DNA of 64,000 nucleotides. Source: Thelephora terrestris. Its lineage: Eukaryota > Basidiomycota > Agaricomycetes > Thelephorales > Thelephoraceae. The stretch lies in NCBI GenBank assembly GCA_015956445.1, contig WIUZ02000001.1, positions 1,984,001 through 2,048,000 of the forward strand, given 5' to 3'. Under the pieces are notes generated by a model. It worked only from the letters and a program-made list of their open reading frames with translations. It was not told the DNA's origin and made no database searches. This document shows positions 11,501 through 22,307 of the stretch, piece by piece (position 1 is the first letter of the stretch; each line of letters opens with the position of its first letter). Position numbers and translations under genes: made by a program.

Positions 11501-12482
11501 TTGGCCAAGCTGAGCGCTGGTGAATCTTTGTTGCGCAGCGCTGACTACCGGGCCAGCGTATCGGTAGATCATCTCGAGATCAGCCGCTCAGTAGCAATGA
11601 AGTGGGTTATGCACCGTCCATCGTCCGTTCTTCGTATTTGATCTTTGTCGTACAAAGGCTGCATTATGCGCGGAGGTAACTTTGCCTCCAGCGCTAATCA
11701 TAATGTTGGGTGCCGATTTAGCCATTGATCGGTGTTGCACGTGATGTGCCGGGCTGATTGTATGCACTGGCACGAACGGCTTATCGATGAGTATGATGGG
11801 TGAATGTCGTCACCAAAAGGGTTAGAGAGGGGCTGCGGATTGAAATATCTGTCCAATCGTTTTTCGCGTTTGATTCGGTTCATATTCTTGCTGAACCTGT
11901 AGACGAGCTGTAAGAAGTGTATACGGCGCGGGTCGAAGCAAAGAAAGGTTACAAAAGGGGAAATCGAGCCCGCAGTTCCCTTGACTACTTACCGCACAAG
12001 ACGAGCCAACCTCCTTTCGATTCCTTTCAGATGCGAATCTCGACCTGTGCTATCGGCGACTTAGACATGTGTTTGACACGTTTCACGCCAGTCGTTTTTC
12101 ATCTCCAGACGCCACCTTGGGCTACAAATTGGAGATGATCATCAGGCGCTCCTTTCCAACCTCCCACTTCTTCCCTTCTCTCTCTGAGTCTATACGCTCA
12201 AAGGATACAGGGGATCGGTGGTTCTGCCAGCATTTGGCCACGAAACAGGATACTCTTCCCGCTGCCTGCAGGTTGCGGATCGGCTCGGGGACCCTATCCA
12301 GGTCGATCAGGAATCGACGCCAGTAATCTTCGCTCCCCCTCTGCTTTTCTAAGGAGAGCCTGGGCCCTGGGCGGTGTACAGCTGCATCGCTCCCTCAAAT
12401 ACAACATATCTTCCGACAGGTTCTCTCCTTCCTTCGTCTTCCACCACTAACAAAGTTCAGGCGCCTGCTGAAGCCCTAAAAA
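8585..12482. other. gene-poor interval of 3.9 kb
   Basis: No ORF above about 130 codons on either strand, and none of the short ones shows a family signature or plausible splicing. It is neither low-complexity nor obviously repetitive. One possible relic of an aldo/keto reductase is listed separately at 9650-9897. The upstream regions of RPS2 and of the proline-rich membrane protein gene lie at its two ends. Confidence 0.5.
9650..9897 (+). pseudogene. possible aldo/keto reductase relic
   Basis: Three short stretches lie in order but in three different frames. RISIPYFYFGVGS is near 9674. EVCGGTVPF is near 9781. FKKAGINFMDAADTWLNGG is at 9841-9897. Fungal aldo/keto reductases of the potassium-channel-beta type have a similar order: a first beta strand, a GGT motif, then the segment A-G-I-N-x-F-D-T-A-D. 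The catalytic Asp region is recognisable, but neither an intact frame nor the catalytic Tyr/Lys/His region follows. Only the last stretch is convincing, so this is a weak call. Confidence 0.25.
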
Positions 12483-15289
12483 ATGGACTCTCAACCAAAG
12501 AACCCTCAACCAACGAATCCCCCACCGCCCGCTCCGAGTAACAATCCTCCACCCCCTGTCCCGAGTAACAATCCCCCGCCGCCCGTTCCGAGTAACAATC
12601 CCCCGCCGCCCGTTCCGAGCAACAATCCTCCACCCCCCGTTCCGAGCAACAATCCTCCACCCCCCGTTCCGAGCAACAATCCTCCACCACCCGTTCCAAG
12701 TAATAATCCTCCACCGCCCGCCCCAAGTAATAATCCTCCACCGCCCGCCCCAAGTAATAATCCTCCACCGCCCGCTCCAAGTGACAATCCTCCACCGCCC
12801 GTTCCGAGCAACAATCCTCCACCGCCCGCTCCGAGTAGCAATCCTCCACCGCCCGTCCCGACTCCTACTTCCCAGCCTGATAACCGACCATCCAACCCAC
12901 CACCACCCGCCACGAGCGATGCTCCCCAGCCCTCCCCGGTGCCTTCCCCTGAACCGCCATCTCCAAGTCCCCAGCGGATGACGGTAACGAGCGAGCCTCC
13001 GCCTTCCCCGAGCACGCCTCCTCCCCAGGTCTCCCCAACCACGAATACTCCTCCACCCACCACCAGCCCGACTTCGGTGCCTACAGTTCCTCCTCCATCT
13101 TCCCCCCCTCCCACAACCGCTGCACCTCCTTCCACTCCAAGCACCCCTCCACCAACGACTTCTCACGAGCCGCCCTCAACATCTACTCAGGAGCCGCCGT
13201 CTACATCTAGCACTACGAATCCTACGTCCCAGAGCCCTCCGCCTACCAGCTCGACCCTCACGTCCTCTCCCCCGTTGAGAACTTTTTCTCAAAGCGAGCC
13301 CTCGTCAAGTTCGACGTCCCCGTCCAGTTCTTCGAGTCCTACATCTTCGACCAGCTCTTCGACCAGCTTTTCGAGTTCCAAATCGTCAACAAGCTCTTCA
13401 GGTTCTACATCTTCGACCAGCTCTTCGAGTTCTACGTCTTCGTCTATCTTTTCGGGCTCTACTTCCTTATCCAGTTCTTCGAGTTCTACGTCTCCGACCA
13501 TTTTTTCGAGTCCCATATCTTCGATCAGTTCTTCGAATTCCAAATCTTCATCCAGCCCCTCAAGCTCTACATCTTCGACTTCCTCGAGCTCGAACACCAT
13601 CTCTCTGAGCAGTTCCTCATCATCTCAATTCTCTAGCTCAATGCCTACCATTACCCCGTTGAGATCCAGCGTGTCATCCTCCGAACCACCCTCGATGACC
13701 CTGTCTTCTTCTATCCCAAACCTGAGTTCCTTTTCCTCCTCTGAACCACCCTCGATGACCCTGTCTATCTCTATAACAAATCCGAGTTCCTTTAACTCCT
13801 CCCCACCACGTTCTTTCACAAGTCCCACTATCACACCGACATCTTTTTCCAATCTCCCCTCCACATCTTTAAACTCCCTACCTTCGTCCACCCCTTCTCT
13901 TCCCCCCACACTATCGCCTTCGTCTATGCTTAGATCATCTAGCGGGAACCCGAATTCGTCCCCTCCGCTGACCAGTCCTTCTCAGCCTCCAGATTCCAGT
14001 TCTGTTTCCCCGAATCTTTCCCCTTCCAGCCTAATCAGTAATCCACCATTGACGATCACCAGCCTTGTCGTTTTGACACCTTCATCTTCCCCTGCTCCGG
14101 GTTCAACGGTGACCGTCACTTTGGTTGACTCATCTACGAACTCCCAACCGTCGCCATCTTCTCCGCTCCTCTTCCAAACCTTGCCTACAGCTCTGATCGC
14201 CATGTCAGTGGTCTGACTATTTCATTCGTGTTCTTGGCATTTACATTGATGGTTTTCAGCTCTACCCTAGACTCCACGGTGTATATCACGACCACCAACA
14301 ACGAAGGCAGTACCATCACCGTCGCTCCCAGCTATATCACGAGCACAGTCGTGTATACGAATACCCGTGGACAACAGGTAACGGTCACCGAAATCCTCAG
14401 CAACCCTTCCCTCCTTCCTGATGGTCATGGGGGTGGTGCCTCTGCGTTCTTTCACATGAAGGGCGCTGTTATCGCTGTTTTCACCGCTGTCGGGTTGGTA
14501 ATCGTTGCGGGTCTGTGGTTGCTCTTTTGGTACCTTAGATCGCGCCACAAACGTCGGAAGATCGAGCACGATAACATCGTCGCCGCGATTCTGGATGGCC
14601 GTCGGGATTCTGTCAGGTTGTCGCTGATCGATGACGATGAGGACTACAGCGGCAACATACGTCCAAGTTTAACAGACCACTCATATTCTGACCCCGCCTC
14701 GAGCTCCCATGGTAGGACAAGCCCCTTCGATAGCGCGGGACAGATGGCTCCTAAAAACCGTTTCCCGCCGGTCTCGTTGCTTGCAGCCTCCTATAATCAA
14801 CGTAAGCGTTCGTCGTCTCAAGGGAATCGCGGGTCTGGTGGGCAATACCAGCATCTCCGGGCTAGATCTGATGGCGCGGGGAGAAGTCCCAGCCCTCCAC
14901 CACGCTTCTCTCAGGAGTACTATCGGGGTCCGTTCTCGGATGCTCCCGCTGTGCCAGTACTTCTCGGTACGAGGGGTGACAACATACCAGCACCACTCCC
15001 TGCGATTATGGACGAATTCGACCCGGAGCCTTTGAGCCTCACCGCTCCTATTTCCCCTGATAGAGCGCGACGCGAACTGTACGCGCAAAGGAAGGAACTC
15101 GGAGCTGATAATCCGGCCTCCTCAAACGAGAGTCTGCACACGGGGGTCAGCACACGAAAAGACTGGGAGGTCCGAAACGTCTTCGATGAGGAGCTCGGGT
15201 CCGTCCCGCAAATGAGAAGGAAGCCGATGCTATCGGTTCAAAATCCATCCTCCGTGACTGGATCGTCACCCGCACCCTCAGTTCGCTGA
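12483..15289 (+). CDS. proline/serine-rich single-pass membrane protein
   Basis: Two exons (12483-14203, 14260-15289), about 916 residues. Residues 12-128 are 13 copies of a nine-residue proline repeat. Next comes a Pro/Thr/Ser region, then nearly pure Ser/Thr to about residue 550, a likely O-mannosylated stalk. After a small hydrophilic domain (STVYITTTNNEGSTITVAPS) one membrane segment appears (AVIAVFTAVGLVIVAGLWLL) and then basic SRHKRRK, which marks the inner face. The cytosolic tail of about 250 residues is Ser/Pro-rich and disordered. The layout matches Mid2/Wsc-type cell wall sensors, except that no signal peptide precedes the repeats. Either an upstream exon is missing from my model or the protein is inserted by its internal segment alone. 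I do not recognise a named orthologue. Confidence 0.75.
12516..12866 (+). repeat. 13 copies of a 27-bp coding repeat
   Basis: The unit encodes N-P-P-P-P-[A/V]-P-S-[N/D/S]. Thirteen copies stand head to tail with no interruption. They differ mainly at third codon positions and at the A/V position, so amino-acid conservation exceeds DNA identity. The antisense strand reads as long Gly- or Arg/Trp-rich ORFs, which are shadows of the repeat. Confidence 0.95.
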
Positions 15290-15649
15290 TTCCTTTGAAA
15301 ATGTACCCTTTATATGACATTTAAATCTTCTGACTTTCCTCTTTCCTTCCAACTCTATTGCTCCTGTAGGATCGTGTTTGCTTTGCTTACCCTTGTTAGA
15401 TTACGCACTTGGACGTGGCCTTTTTCTCTTTTGGTGATTCTTGGACTCATGGACGGCTACACTCAATGTATCTACCCCGACTTTCATTAACTTATTATGG
15501 AATCAAACACACTTCCAAAAAGCTGAAAAAAATGCGATATTTCAAGTGGTCGAAGGGATTGGCTGATACAAGGGTGTTTGTTCGCTGGAATACAGAAGAA
15601 TTTATCTTGGTCTGCTCACGTACTCCCCCTTCCCCACCTTCGCGAGAGT

Positions 15650-16415
15650 TTATGAATGCTTGTCCGCTTTCTGTTTGACAGTCTCAGCACCCTCCTTGAT
15701 CTTCTCAGCACCTTCCTTCTTGGCATTGTTGGCATTGCTGGACCCCCAGCTCAGCCAGCTCGAGCCAGTTGACTTCGCCTCTTCAAGCTTCTTCTCGGTA
15801 TTGTCGCGGGCGTCAGCCAAGGTGTTGTGGGCAGAGGTCTTGTACTCGTCGAATTTCCGCTGGGCGTCGTGGCCGTACTCCGACACAGTCGACTTCACGT
15901 CCCTTGCGCCGTCCCTTGCGTCGTCCTTGGCCCGTTCGGCCTCCTGACGCGTCCTGTCTAGCTTCTCCTTTCCGGATGCCTAAACGGGCGATATGTCGGT
16001 ATCATGACGTAAGGGGGACAGCGACACACACCCTGTATTCGTCTACCTTGTCTTGGCCCTGCTGAAGCTTATGGTGAGCGGAGTCTTTCGCCGTCTCGCC
16101 TAGCTCTCGTGATTTTTGTTTCACTCGCTCGGCATCACTTCGCGCGTGAGAGCTCGACATGAAGTAGTAGTAGTAGAGACCACCCAGTCCGACAGCTGCG
16201 GTACCGACATAGAGCGCAGTATTCTTAGAATCCTCAGAGGGCGGTGTTCCAGGTCCAGGTTTTAAAGGAGGGACTGTGGTAGAGAATCTGCGAGACTGTA
16301 ACGGGACCATATGTCATTAGCTCCGCGCACACTCAGCAGAGGTATCAGATGTGTGATGAGAAACACGCACAACAGATCTCGTGATGGGTCTAGTTGCAGA
16401 TCGTAGAGAATGCAT
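15650..16415 (-). CDS. mitochondrial LEA-like / apolipoprotein-like helical protein
   Basis: Three exons (16415-16371, 16295-16032, 15979-15650), about 212 residues. The N-terminus (MHSLRSATRPITRSV, then SRRFSTT across the intron) is a strong mitochondrial presequence with an RRFST cleavage context. A short hydrophobic Gly/Tyr-rich segment (ALYVGTAAVGLGGLYYYYF) may anchor it in the inner membrane. The rest is a long amphipathic helix rich in K, E, A and D with 11-residue periodicity (ERVKQKSRELGETAKDSA; GAEKIKEGAETVKQKA), as in LEA group 3 proteins. Such proteins are tied to desiccation or membrane stress; in fungi they are often annotated as calcofluor-white-hypersensitive proteins. The function is inferred. 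Confidence 0.75.
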
Positions 16416-16838
16416 GGCGAACAGGATGGTTGTGGTGAGGTGAAGGAAGAGGAGTCTCGCATTTTGCTCCTTTATAGCGCGGCCTCCTGGCCATATGACG
16501 AGGTGTGACGTCATCACTGGAATGTGGATCGCCGTGGGTGGAGGGTCAATGACCTGTCCCAGAACTCCAACCGATTCCCGCTGTGGGTCAATTCTAAGGG
16601 ACGGCACACGGACCTCGGACTACGCTGAGCCGGACTCTACACCACAAACGCGTTAGCCGGTGATCTGCTTGGCACCCACCATCGAAAAAACCGACGAGAC
16701 GAACCAGAGGAATCAACCGGACCACCCGAGCTGACAGGCCCGACCGGACCGTAGCGAAGGGTTCTCCGGGTCCGCCTCAGGTCCGCCTCGTGTTCTCACG
16801 CTTGCAACTCAATTCCAGTGCCACACCAGCCACCGAGG

Positions 16839-17939
16839 ATGGACCTGTACTTCTCCGCTCTCGATGAGCTGATCCAAATCATATACCAAGGCTCGGCCAA
16901 GTTCGTGCTGATGTCCAGAGTCGACTATACCTCTTGGATTGTTCACCTCGGGCTGTCTGGCCCCGAGGGAAGGTGGTGGAGAGGTAAGTGGACTGAGGAG
17001 AATGTGAAAGCTATCACCGTGAGCTTATGTCGCCATTCGTTGCGTAAGCGGGTTAACCGGTTAGTACACAGGGCCCCAAGCCGACCGAGGACATGCTGGA
17101 GGCGTTTGGGGGGCGCCTGGCGAACACGATTGTGTCTGCTGACGTGATGGTTGGGAACTGGAGTCCAGAGAAGGGAACGAAAATCAATGTACGGTAACAA
17201 TTTGACCGATGGCTCCTGAGATCACCATTGAACGAATCTTCATTTCTCAAGGTAACCCTCGGGACTGCAGCTAAGAAACCAATGGTAATGCATTTGACAG
17301 AATTGTCACCCTCAGATGCTGCGGCGTTTGCAACTAAGGAATTCCTTTCGGTGAGCCGGGTGTGGGAAACTAACGAACGTTGCATGTATGATGCCGCCGT
17401 TTATGTAGATTGCGCTCGAAGCTCAGACACGTAAGTGCCGGCTTAACGCCCCCACGTTTGGGCTGCCACCTCTAGAGCCATCATGTACGCGCCCATATCG
17501 ATTGGTTGCCCTGGCGCAAGTTGTCTCAACTGGTACCGCTCAGATCCCGTCAAGGTTTCAGTACTAAACAAGGACAACGACGGGAACAGAGCAACCGCCA
17601 ACTATTCGGTTGACCCTGTGTCCTCGTCGGCTAGTATAGAGTCCTCCGGGACGTGCCACGAGTCTTTAAAAGCCAAACAGGATAATTCAGTCGGGATTCC
17701 GGTCAAACGGTTGCGCGGGCCTCCTAGCCCGGATTCCAAGCCGGTTTCCACGCAGCCTGTCAGTACGTGAACTGAACTTTGGTCATCTGCTTGCTCTGAA
17801 AGTGAACGTGCAACCTTATTCAAATATCCGGCTTCCTCAAGGGAAGGGTGTGCCGCAACCAAAGACCAGGGTAGCAGGGATCCCCAAGAAACGGACAAGG
17901 ACGGTGAAGGCGATGGAATTTGGTAGCGATGACGAGTAG
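16839..17939 (+). CDS. probable PAXX/XLF-family non-homologous end-joining factor
   Basis: Starts at the ATG at 16839 (MDLYFSALDELIQIIY). Introns at 17019-17071, then before VTLGTAAKK, then before IALEAQT are clear; the one after EAQT has several possible acceptors between about 17476 and 17560. The first 130 residues look like the beta-sandwich head of the XRCC4 superfamily: short strands, then RWWRGKWTEENVKAIT, a two-residue-turn hairpin, and MHLTELSPSDAAAFATKEFL leading into a helix. A disordered linker (VKRLRGPPSPDSK) follows. The last exon ends KKRTRTVKAMEFGSDDE. A basic patch followed by a hydrophobic-x-x-hydrophobic-x-Phe and an acidic end is what the Ku-binding C-termini of XLF and PAXX look like. 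The fold assignment is my inference, not a database result. Confidence 0.45.
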
Positions 17940-18195
17940 AGAAATGGTATGAGGATGGATTATCGTGCTTGATACTCTCCCACTCGGATAATTCATGGCT
18001 CAAGCTCGACTTGAAGGGCGGCGATATGCTTGTGACAGCGCGTTACATCCCGTCACGCGACAACCGGGGGTTTAGTAGGACGGATTGACCGCTTAAGGAA
18101 TTTAGTTTAAATATCGTCCACGCAGGTCATTGTACGCTGACACCCCCCCCATTCTATTCCCCTCTCCTTGCTACGTGTCTCATCCCACCGACATA

Positions 18196-19899
18196 ATGTC
18201 TGACCAATCCCACCATCGGGCCTCCAGCCAACAGCATTCACTCAGCATTGAGGCCATGTTCAGCCAGATCATGGCCGCTGTCCAGAAATCCGTATGTTGT
18301 CCACGTCAACTTCTCCCTTTTCTCTAATAACGCGGCGTTCAGAACGCTGAGGTTGCAGAGCTCAGGCATGAGTGCGCCGAACTCAGAATGTCGAATGCTG
18401 CTCTCGAGAAACAGGTCAAGGAGGGCTTAACCGTAGGTTTTGCAATTGCATTTTGTCGATCGGACTCTAACTCACTTTTCTAGGGCTTCAACGGTTCGAG
18501 GATTGGTTCCGGTTTTGTTACCCCAGTCCCCTCAAGCCCCCAGCTCAAGGCCAAATCGCCTTTCTTGCTACCAAGTACCCCCAGCATCCCCCAGTTCACC
18601 CAGTTCAATTTCCTCGCGCCGGATGTCTCGCCTACTCCCTCATCCGATGTCAGTCTTGGTTCATACCCATTCCAAGATCGCGAAATTCCCGGCTTTTATG
18701 TCGTGATCCCCGCTGGCGGCGCCGGAACTCGTTTATGGCCACTTTCCCGAGAAGGCTACCCAAAGTTTTTGCTCGACCTCACCCTGAAACGTCGTTCCCT
18801 CATCCAAGCCACATGGGATCGTCTTATCCCCCTCTCATCTGCTGCTCGCACCACCATCGTCGCCGGCCCCTCCCATGCAAAGGCTATCATGGAGCAATTG
18901 CCCGACCTTCTTCCAGAGAATCTTCTTTGCGAACCTGGTCCAAAAGACTCCATGGCTGCCATTGGTCTCGCAGCCGCGGTCATGGCGAGAAGAGACCCAG
19001 ACGCGGTCATTGGGTCCTTCGCTGCTGATCACATGATTTCAGGTGATGACGCATTTTTGAGCGCTGTAACTGAAGCCGTCGCAGCCGCGAAGAAGGATTA
19101 CCTCGTCACGATCGGTATCGCCCCTTCTCATCCCTCGACCGGGTTTGGTTATGTGAGGTTGGGTGAGAGTTTGAGGCTCACCGAGGACGCCCCCAACGCG
19201 AGGAAGGTGCTGAACTTCAAGGAGAAGCCGGACGCTCGCACTGCTGCCGCTTACATCAAGACTGGTAACTACCGCTGGAACGCCGGTATGTTCGTCGTGA
19301 AGGCCGCCTTCTTGATGCAACTCTTGAAGGAGTTTAAACCCGAGATGTACGACGGTCTGCAAAAGATCGCCGAGGTATGGGACGTAGGTGAAGAAAGGAG
19401 GCAAGCCGTCCTGGATGAGGTTTGGGACAATTTGGAGAAGATCCCAATCGACAACGCTGTTGCTGAGCCCGCTGCCGAGTCTGGAAGGGTCGCCGTCGTC
19501 CCCGCCACTTTCGGTGAGACTCATCACAAGCCAGTCTAATCGAAGCAAACTCACCCACATAGGTTGGGATGATGTCGGTGATTTCTCCTCTTTGGCAGAA
19601 CTTTTGCCCGCCGAAGCAAACCAGCCCCGTATCTTGGGAGATAGCAACCTTGGTATGCCTTGCGGCTTGCTTGGGGTCGAGAATTAGACTGATTTATTGC
19701 GTCGGTAGTTCTCACGGAACAGGTCGCTGGCGGGATCGTCGTTCCTGGGTCTGGACGCCTCGTTACTTTGTTAGGCGTGGATGACATTATCGTCGTTGAC
19801 ATGCCCGATACTCTAATGGTCACCACACGCGCTCGTTCACAGGAGGTCAAGCGGTTGGTGAAAAAGTGCAAGGAGCAAGGCTGGAAGAAGTTACTCTAA
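18196..19899 (+). CDS. bacterial-type mannose-1-phosphate guanylyltransferase with N-terminal extension
   Basis: Five exons (18196-18291, 18343-18432, 18484-19513, 19563-19652, 19709-19899), about 498 residues. Residues 1-60 form a short coiled coil (EVAELRHECAELRMSNAALE), then a Pro/Ser linker to about residue 150. The catalytic domain begins FYVVIPAGGAGTRLWPLSR, the nucleotide-binding signature of the ManC/RfbM group. It continues with FAADHMI (metal-binding Asp region), TGFGYV, FKEKP, YRWNAGMFV and GWDDVGDFSSL. It makes GDP-mannose from mannose-1-phosphate and GTP for glycan synthesis. The usual fungal enzyme (Mpg1/GMPPB) instead starts with an A-L-I-L-V-G-G-x-G-T-R-L-R-P signature. This copy is most like actinobacterial ManC, so horizontal origin is likely. 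Confidence 0.85.
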
Positions 19900-20495
19900 T
19901 CCCTTCCTTCCAAGCGCTGTTAACACAGCCTATGTGATCCTCTCTTCAGTTCTAGGTTTAACGCTTTTGGACGATTCGAACTTTCCGCAGTACCGATATT
20001 CTAAATCTTGATGTGTTCTGCTGTTAACTGACATCCCATTCCTGCCTCAACTGCCATGGACCCTAGTACAACAAACTTGCTTGGAGTATTACCACATTTC
20101 TTCGTGTTCCTTCGCCCGGACGATTTTTCTTTTTGTGTTCTCGAAGGTGTAGACTTACGCGCATCCCTGACCCAACCCTAGTGACTGCGATATCTTAATT
20201 TGTCTTATTACGGGTCTATAACCGAAAGTAATCATACCTTCCGACACCCTCTATATCTCACCACAAGGACATCGAGCCTTCAAAAGTTGGAAGGCCCTCT
20301 CCGCAAAGAACCAGGGCCCTTATCCATCTTAGTTATTATGATATGGACAAACTCGTAAATTAACAAGGACAACCGAGGGTATACACTCCCCCTTGAGGAG
20401 ACTAACGAGTCCAGCTTTTATCGATAAACAACCATTCCAAACCAATCCTCGGAAAGGGGGGCGAGCATGTACAGGAAGTTCTTCGTGCCCACTTT
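19900..20495. other. convergent intergenic region
   Basis: About 600 bp between the 3' ends of the guanylyltransferase (+) and the methyltransferase (-). It is AT-richer than its neighbours and should hold both 3' UTRs. I see no gene in it. Confidence 0.5.
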
Positions 20496-21980
20496 TTACT
20501 GGGGACTGAGTTCATTCGCATCACCAATGATGAGCTCGTGGTTGCCACGAATATTGATGAACGAGTACTGTTGGAAAGTAAGGTTAATAACAAGAGCCAT
20601 GCGAAAGTTGGGTGCACAAACTTCGGTAAGGTCTGGTCTCTTGGTACCGGTGAGGTGGACGTAGACCAAGTTGGGTTCGGTCCAGAAGGGTCGAAGTCCG
20701 AGGCGCTCCATCTTCTCCCACCAGGAAAGAAAAGCGGGGAAAGTAGAGTAATCCCTGGAAACTTAACAACCAGTTTAGACCTTTCGCAGACCAAAAGGCA
20801 CGGAAATATGCTTACTTTCTTCACTCTCACGAGGATGCAACTCGATCTGCAATTGACCGATCGGCAAGGGCTGTCCGGAAAAGTCGTACCTGGCTCCTGC
20901 AGGAGTAAAGTCCATTGGAGACTCGGGGGAAGATGTAGGGCGGGATTGGGACTCGAAAAAGTTGAAGAAAGACTCCAGAGAAGCGAACTCTGCGCCTTCA
21001 ATGTCAACTTTAAGGATGTCGATAAAATCGTGGCCGTTGTGCTCCATGAGTCCGCGAAGACTCCACATCTTGACGTTCATGTTGGCACCGTGGTTGTCGA
21101 CGGGGCCAAGTGCCCAGGGCTCGAAATGGGCCCGGTGACTGTAAGAATCGAGTTCGGGACCCCACTAAAAGGAGCGGGTGAATGAGCGCTGTTCAGGGTT
21201 CAGGGTGTTGGAATGGGAACCTACACCAGTGACGCTAAAATCATATCCCCAGACTTCGCATCCAGGAGCTTTCTCCAAAAGTTCCGCTTCAAAGGAAGAT
21301 TCGCCGTTAATGCCTAAAGTGTGGACAGAAAGGTGAATCAGAAACGCGGTTGCAAGAAGCCCAATGTCCGCGGCGAAGCGGAGGGTCAACTCTCCCAGCA
21401 GGAAAAAACATCTTACCGAAGGAGTATATGACACATTTCTTCTTCCTTTGGATGTGCTCGAGGCCGCAGACCCACTTTCCACCGTCACCCATGGTACCGA
21501 CTCGAGCGGTCCTATGTGGGCACTGGAAGCCAGGAATGAAGAAGTCCCCTATTCACGAAAGAAAAGACAGTCCGGAAAGAGTGAGCACCAGGCCCAAATG
21601 CGGGCGCAACGCGTAAGAAACCCTACAAAGCGTGTAATACCCCCACTCCTTCAGTGGCCATCTGTAATTGCGCGATGATGTCCAATGCAGGTTAGCACTG
21701 CTCTCGAATGGATTAAGAGGCGCGCTCACGGGTTAACTTTTGAGGCAGTTGGGCCGTGTCTTCTAATGAGATCTTGACGACCACGGATGACATTCTCCTG
21801 GTATCCCGATTCAGCCTGACGAAGGAAGTCGATGGTCGAGACCCGACTCCATCTGGGAGGGGAATGCGGGTTGGGCCAGGGATCTCCTCTGAGGTTGCTG
21901 TTGAAAAGGAGAATCGAAGTGAAAAAGAGGAGTGCCAGCAAAGCAAGCGCATAACGGGGGTTGCGCCCGAGGAAGGACAT
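20496..21980 (-). CDS. METTL24-like membrane-anchored methyltransferase
   Basis: Multi-exon gene from the ATG at 21980 to the stop at 20496, about 340-360 residues. The N-terminus is a type II signal anchor (YALALLALLFFTSILLF), placing the catalytic part in the secretory lumen. Recognisable blocks in order: VGTMGDGGKWVCGLEHIQ, SSFEAELLEKAPGCEVWGYD, the acidic motif DILKVDIEGAEF, GQLQIELHPRESEE, FLSWWEKMERLGLRPFWTEP, PNLVYVHL and YSFINIRG. This order matches the fungal relatives of METTL24, a SAM-dependent methyltransferase group with no known substrate. One splice junction near 20770 is best read as GTAAGC..TTAAG with a CTAAAC branch site. The exon just after the anchor is the least certain. 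Confidence 0.8.
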
Positions 21981-22307
21981 CGCGTGTGTAGGACCTTGTG
22001 AGTAGGATTATGGGGTTGAGCTCGTCTTCGTAGTCGACTTCAGTTTGGACGTTGCCAGCGAAGCAACTGTTGAGTGTTGTCAGTGTGGTGAGGTCAAAGT
22101 TGTCCTGGCTTTCCCGCCATACCACTTGCAGAGAATGCCGCGCTTCGGTTGACAGGCCAAGGTGGGAATTTCGCGTGCGGGCCGATACTGGTCTAAATTC
22201 TCCTGCTATGGGAGCACGTATAACGCGTACATGTGTCTAAAGGCGTTGGTACTATTGGTAGTTCAAGGACACAAGCGTACAGGAGAGTCTAGCGCCAAAG
22301 TTCTCGC

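Noticed and set aside
12447-13166. Long antisense ORFs rich in Arg/Trp/Gly over the proline repeat
   Set aside because: They mirror the 27-bp repeat of the sense gene; low-complexity composition and no independent start context.
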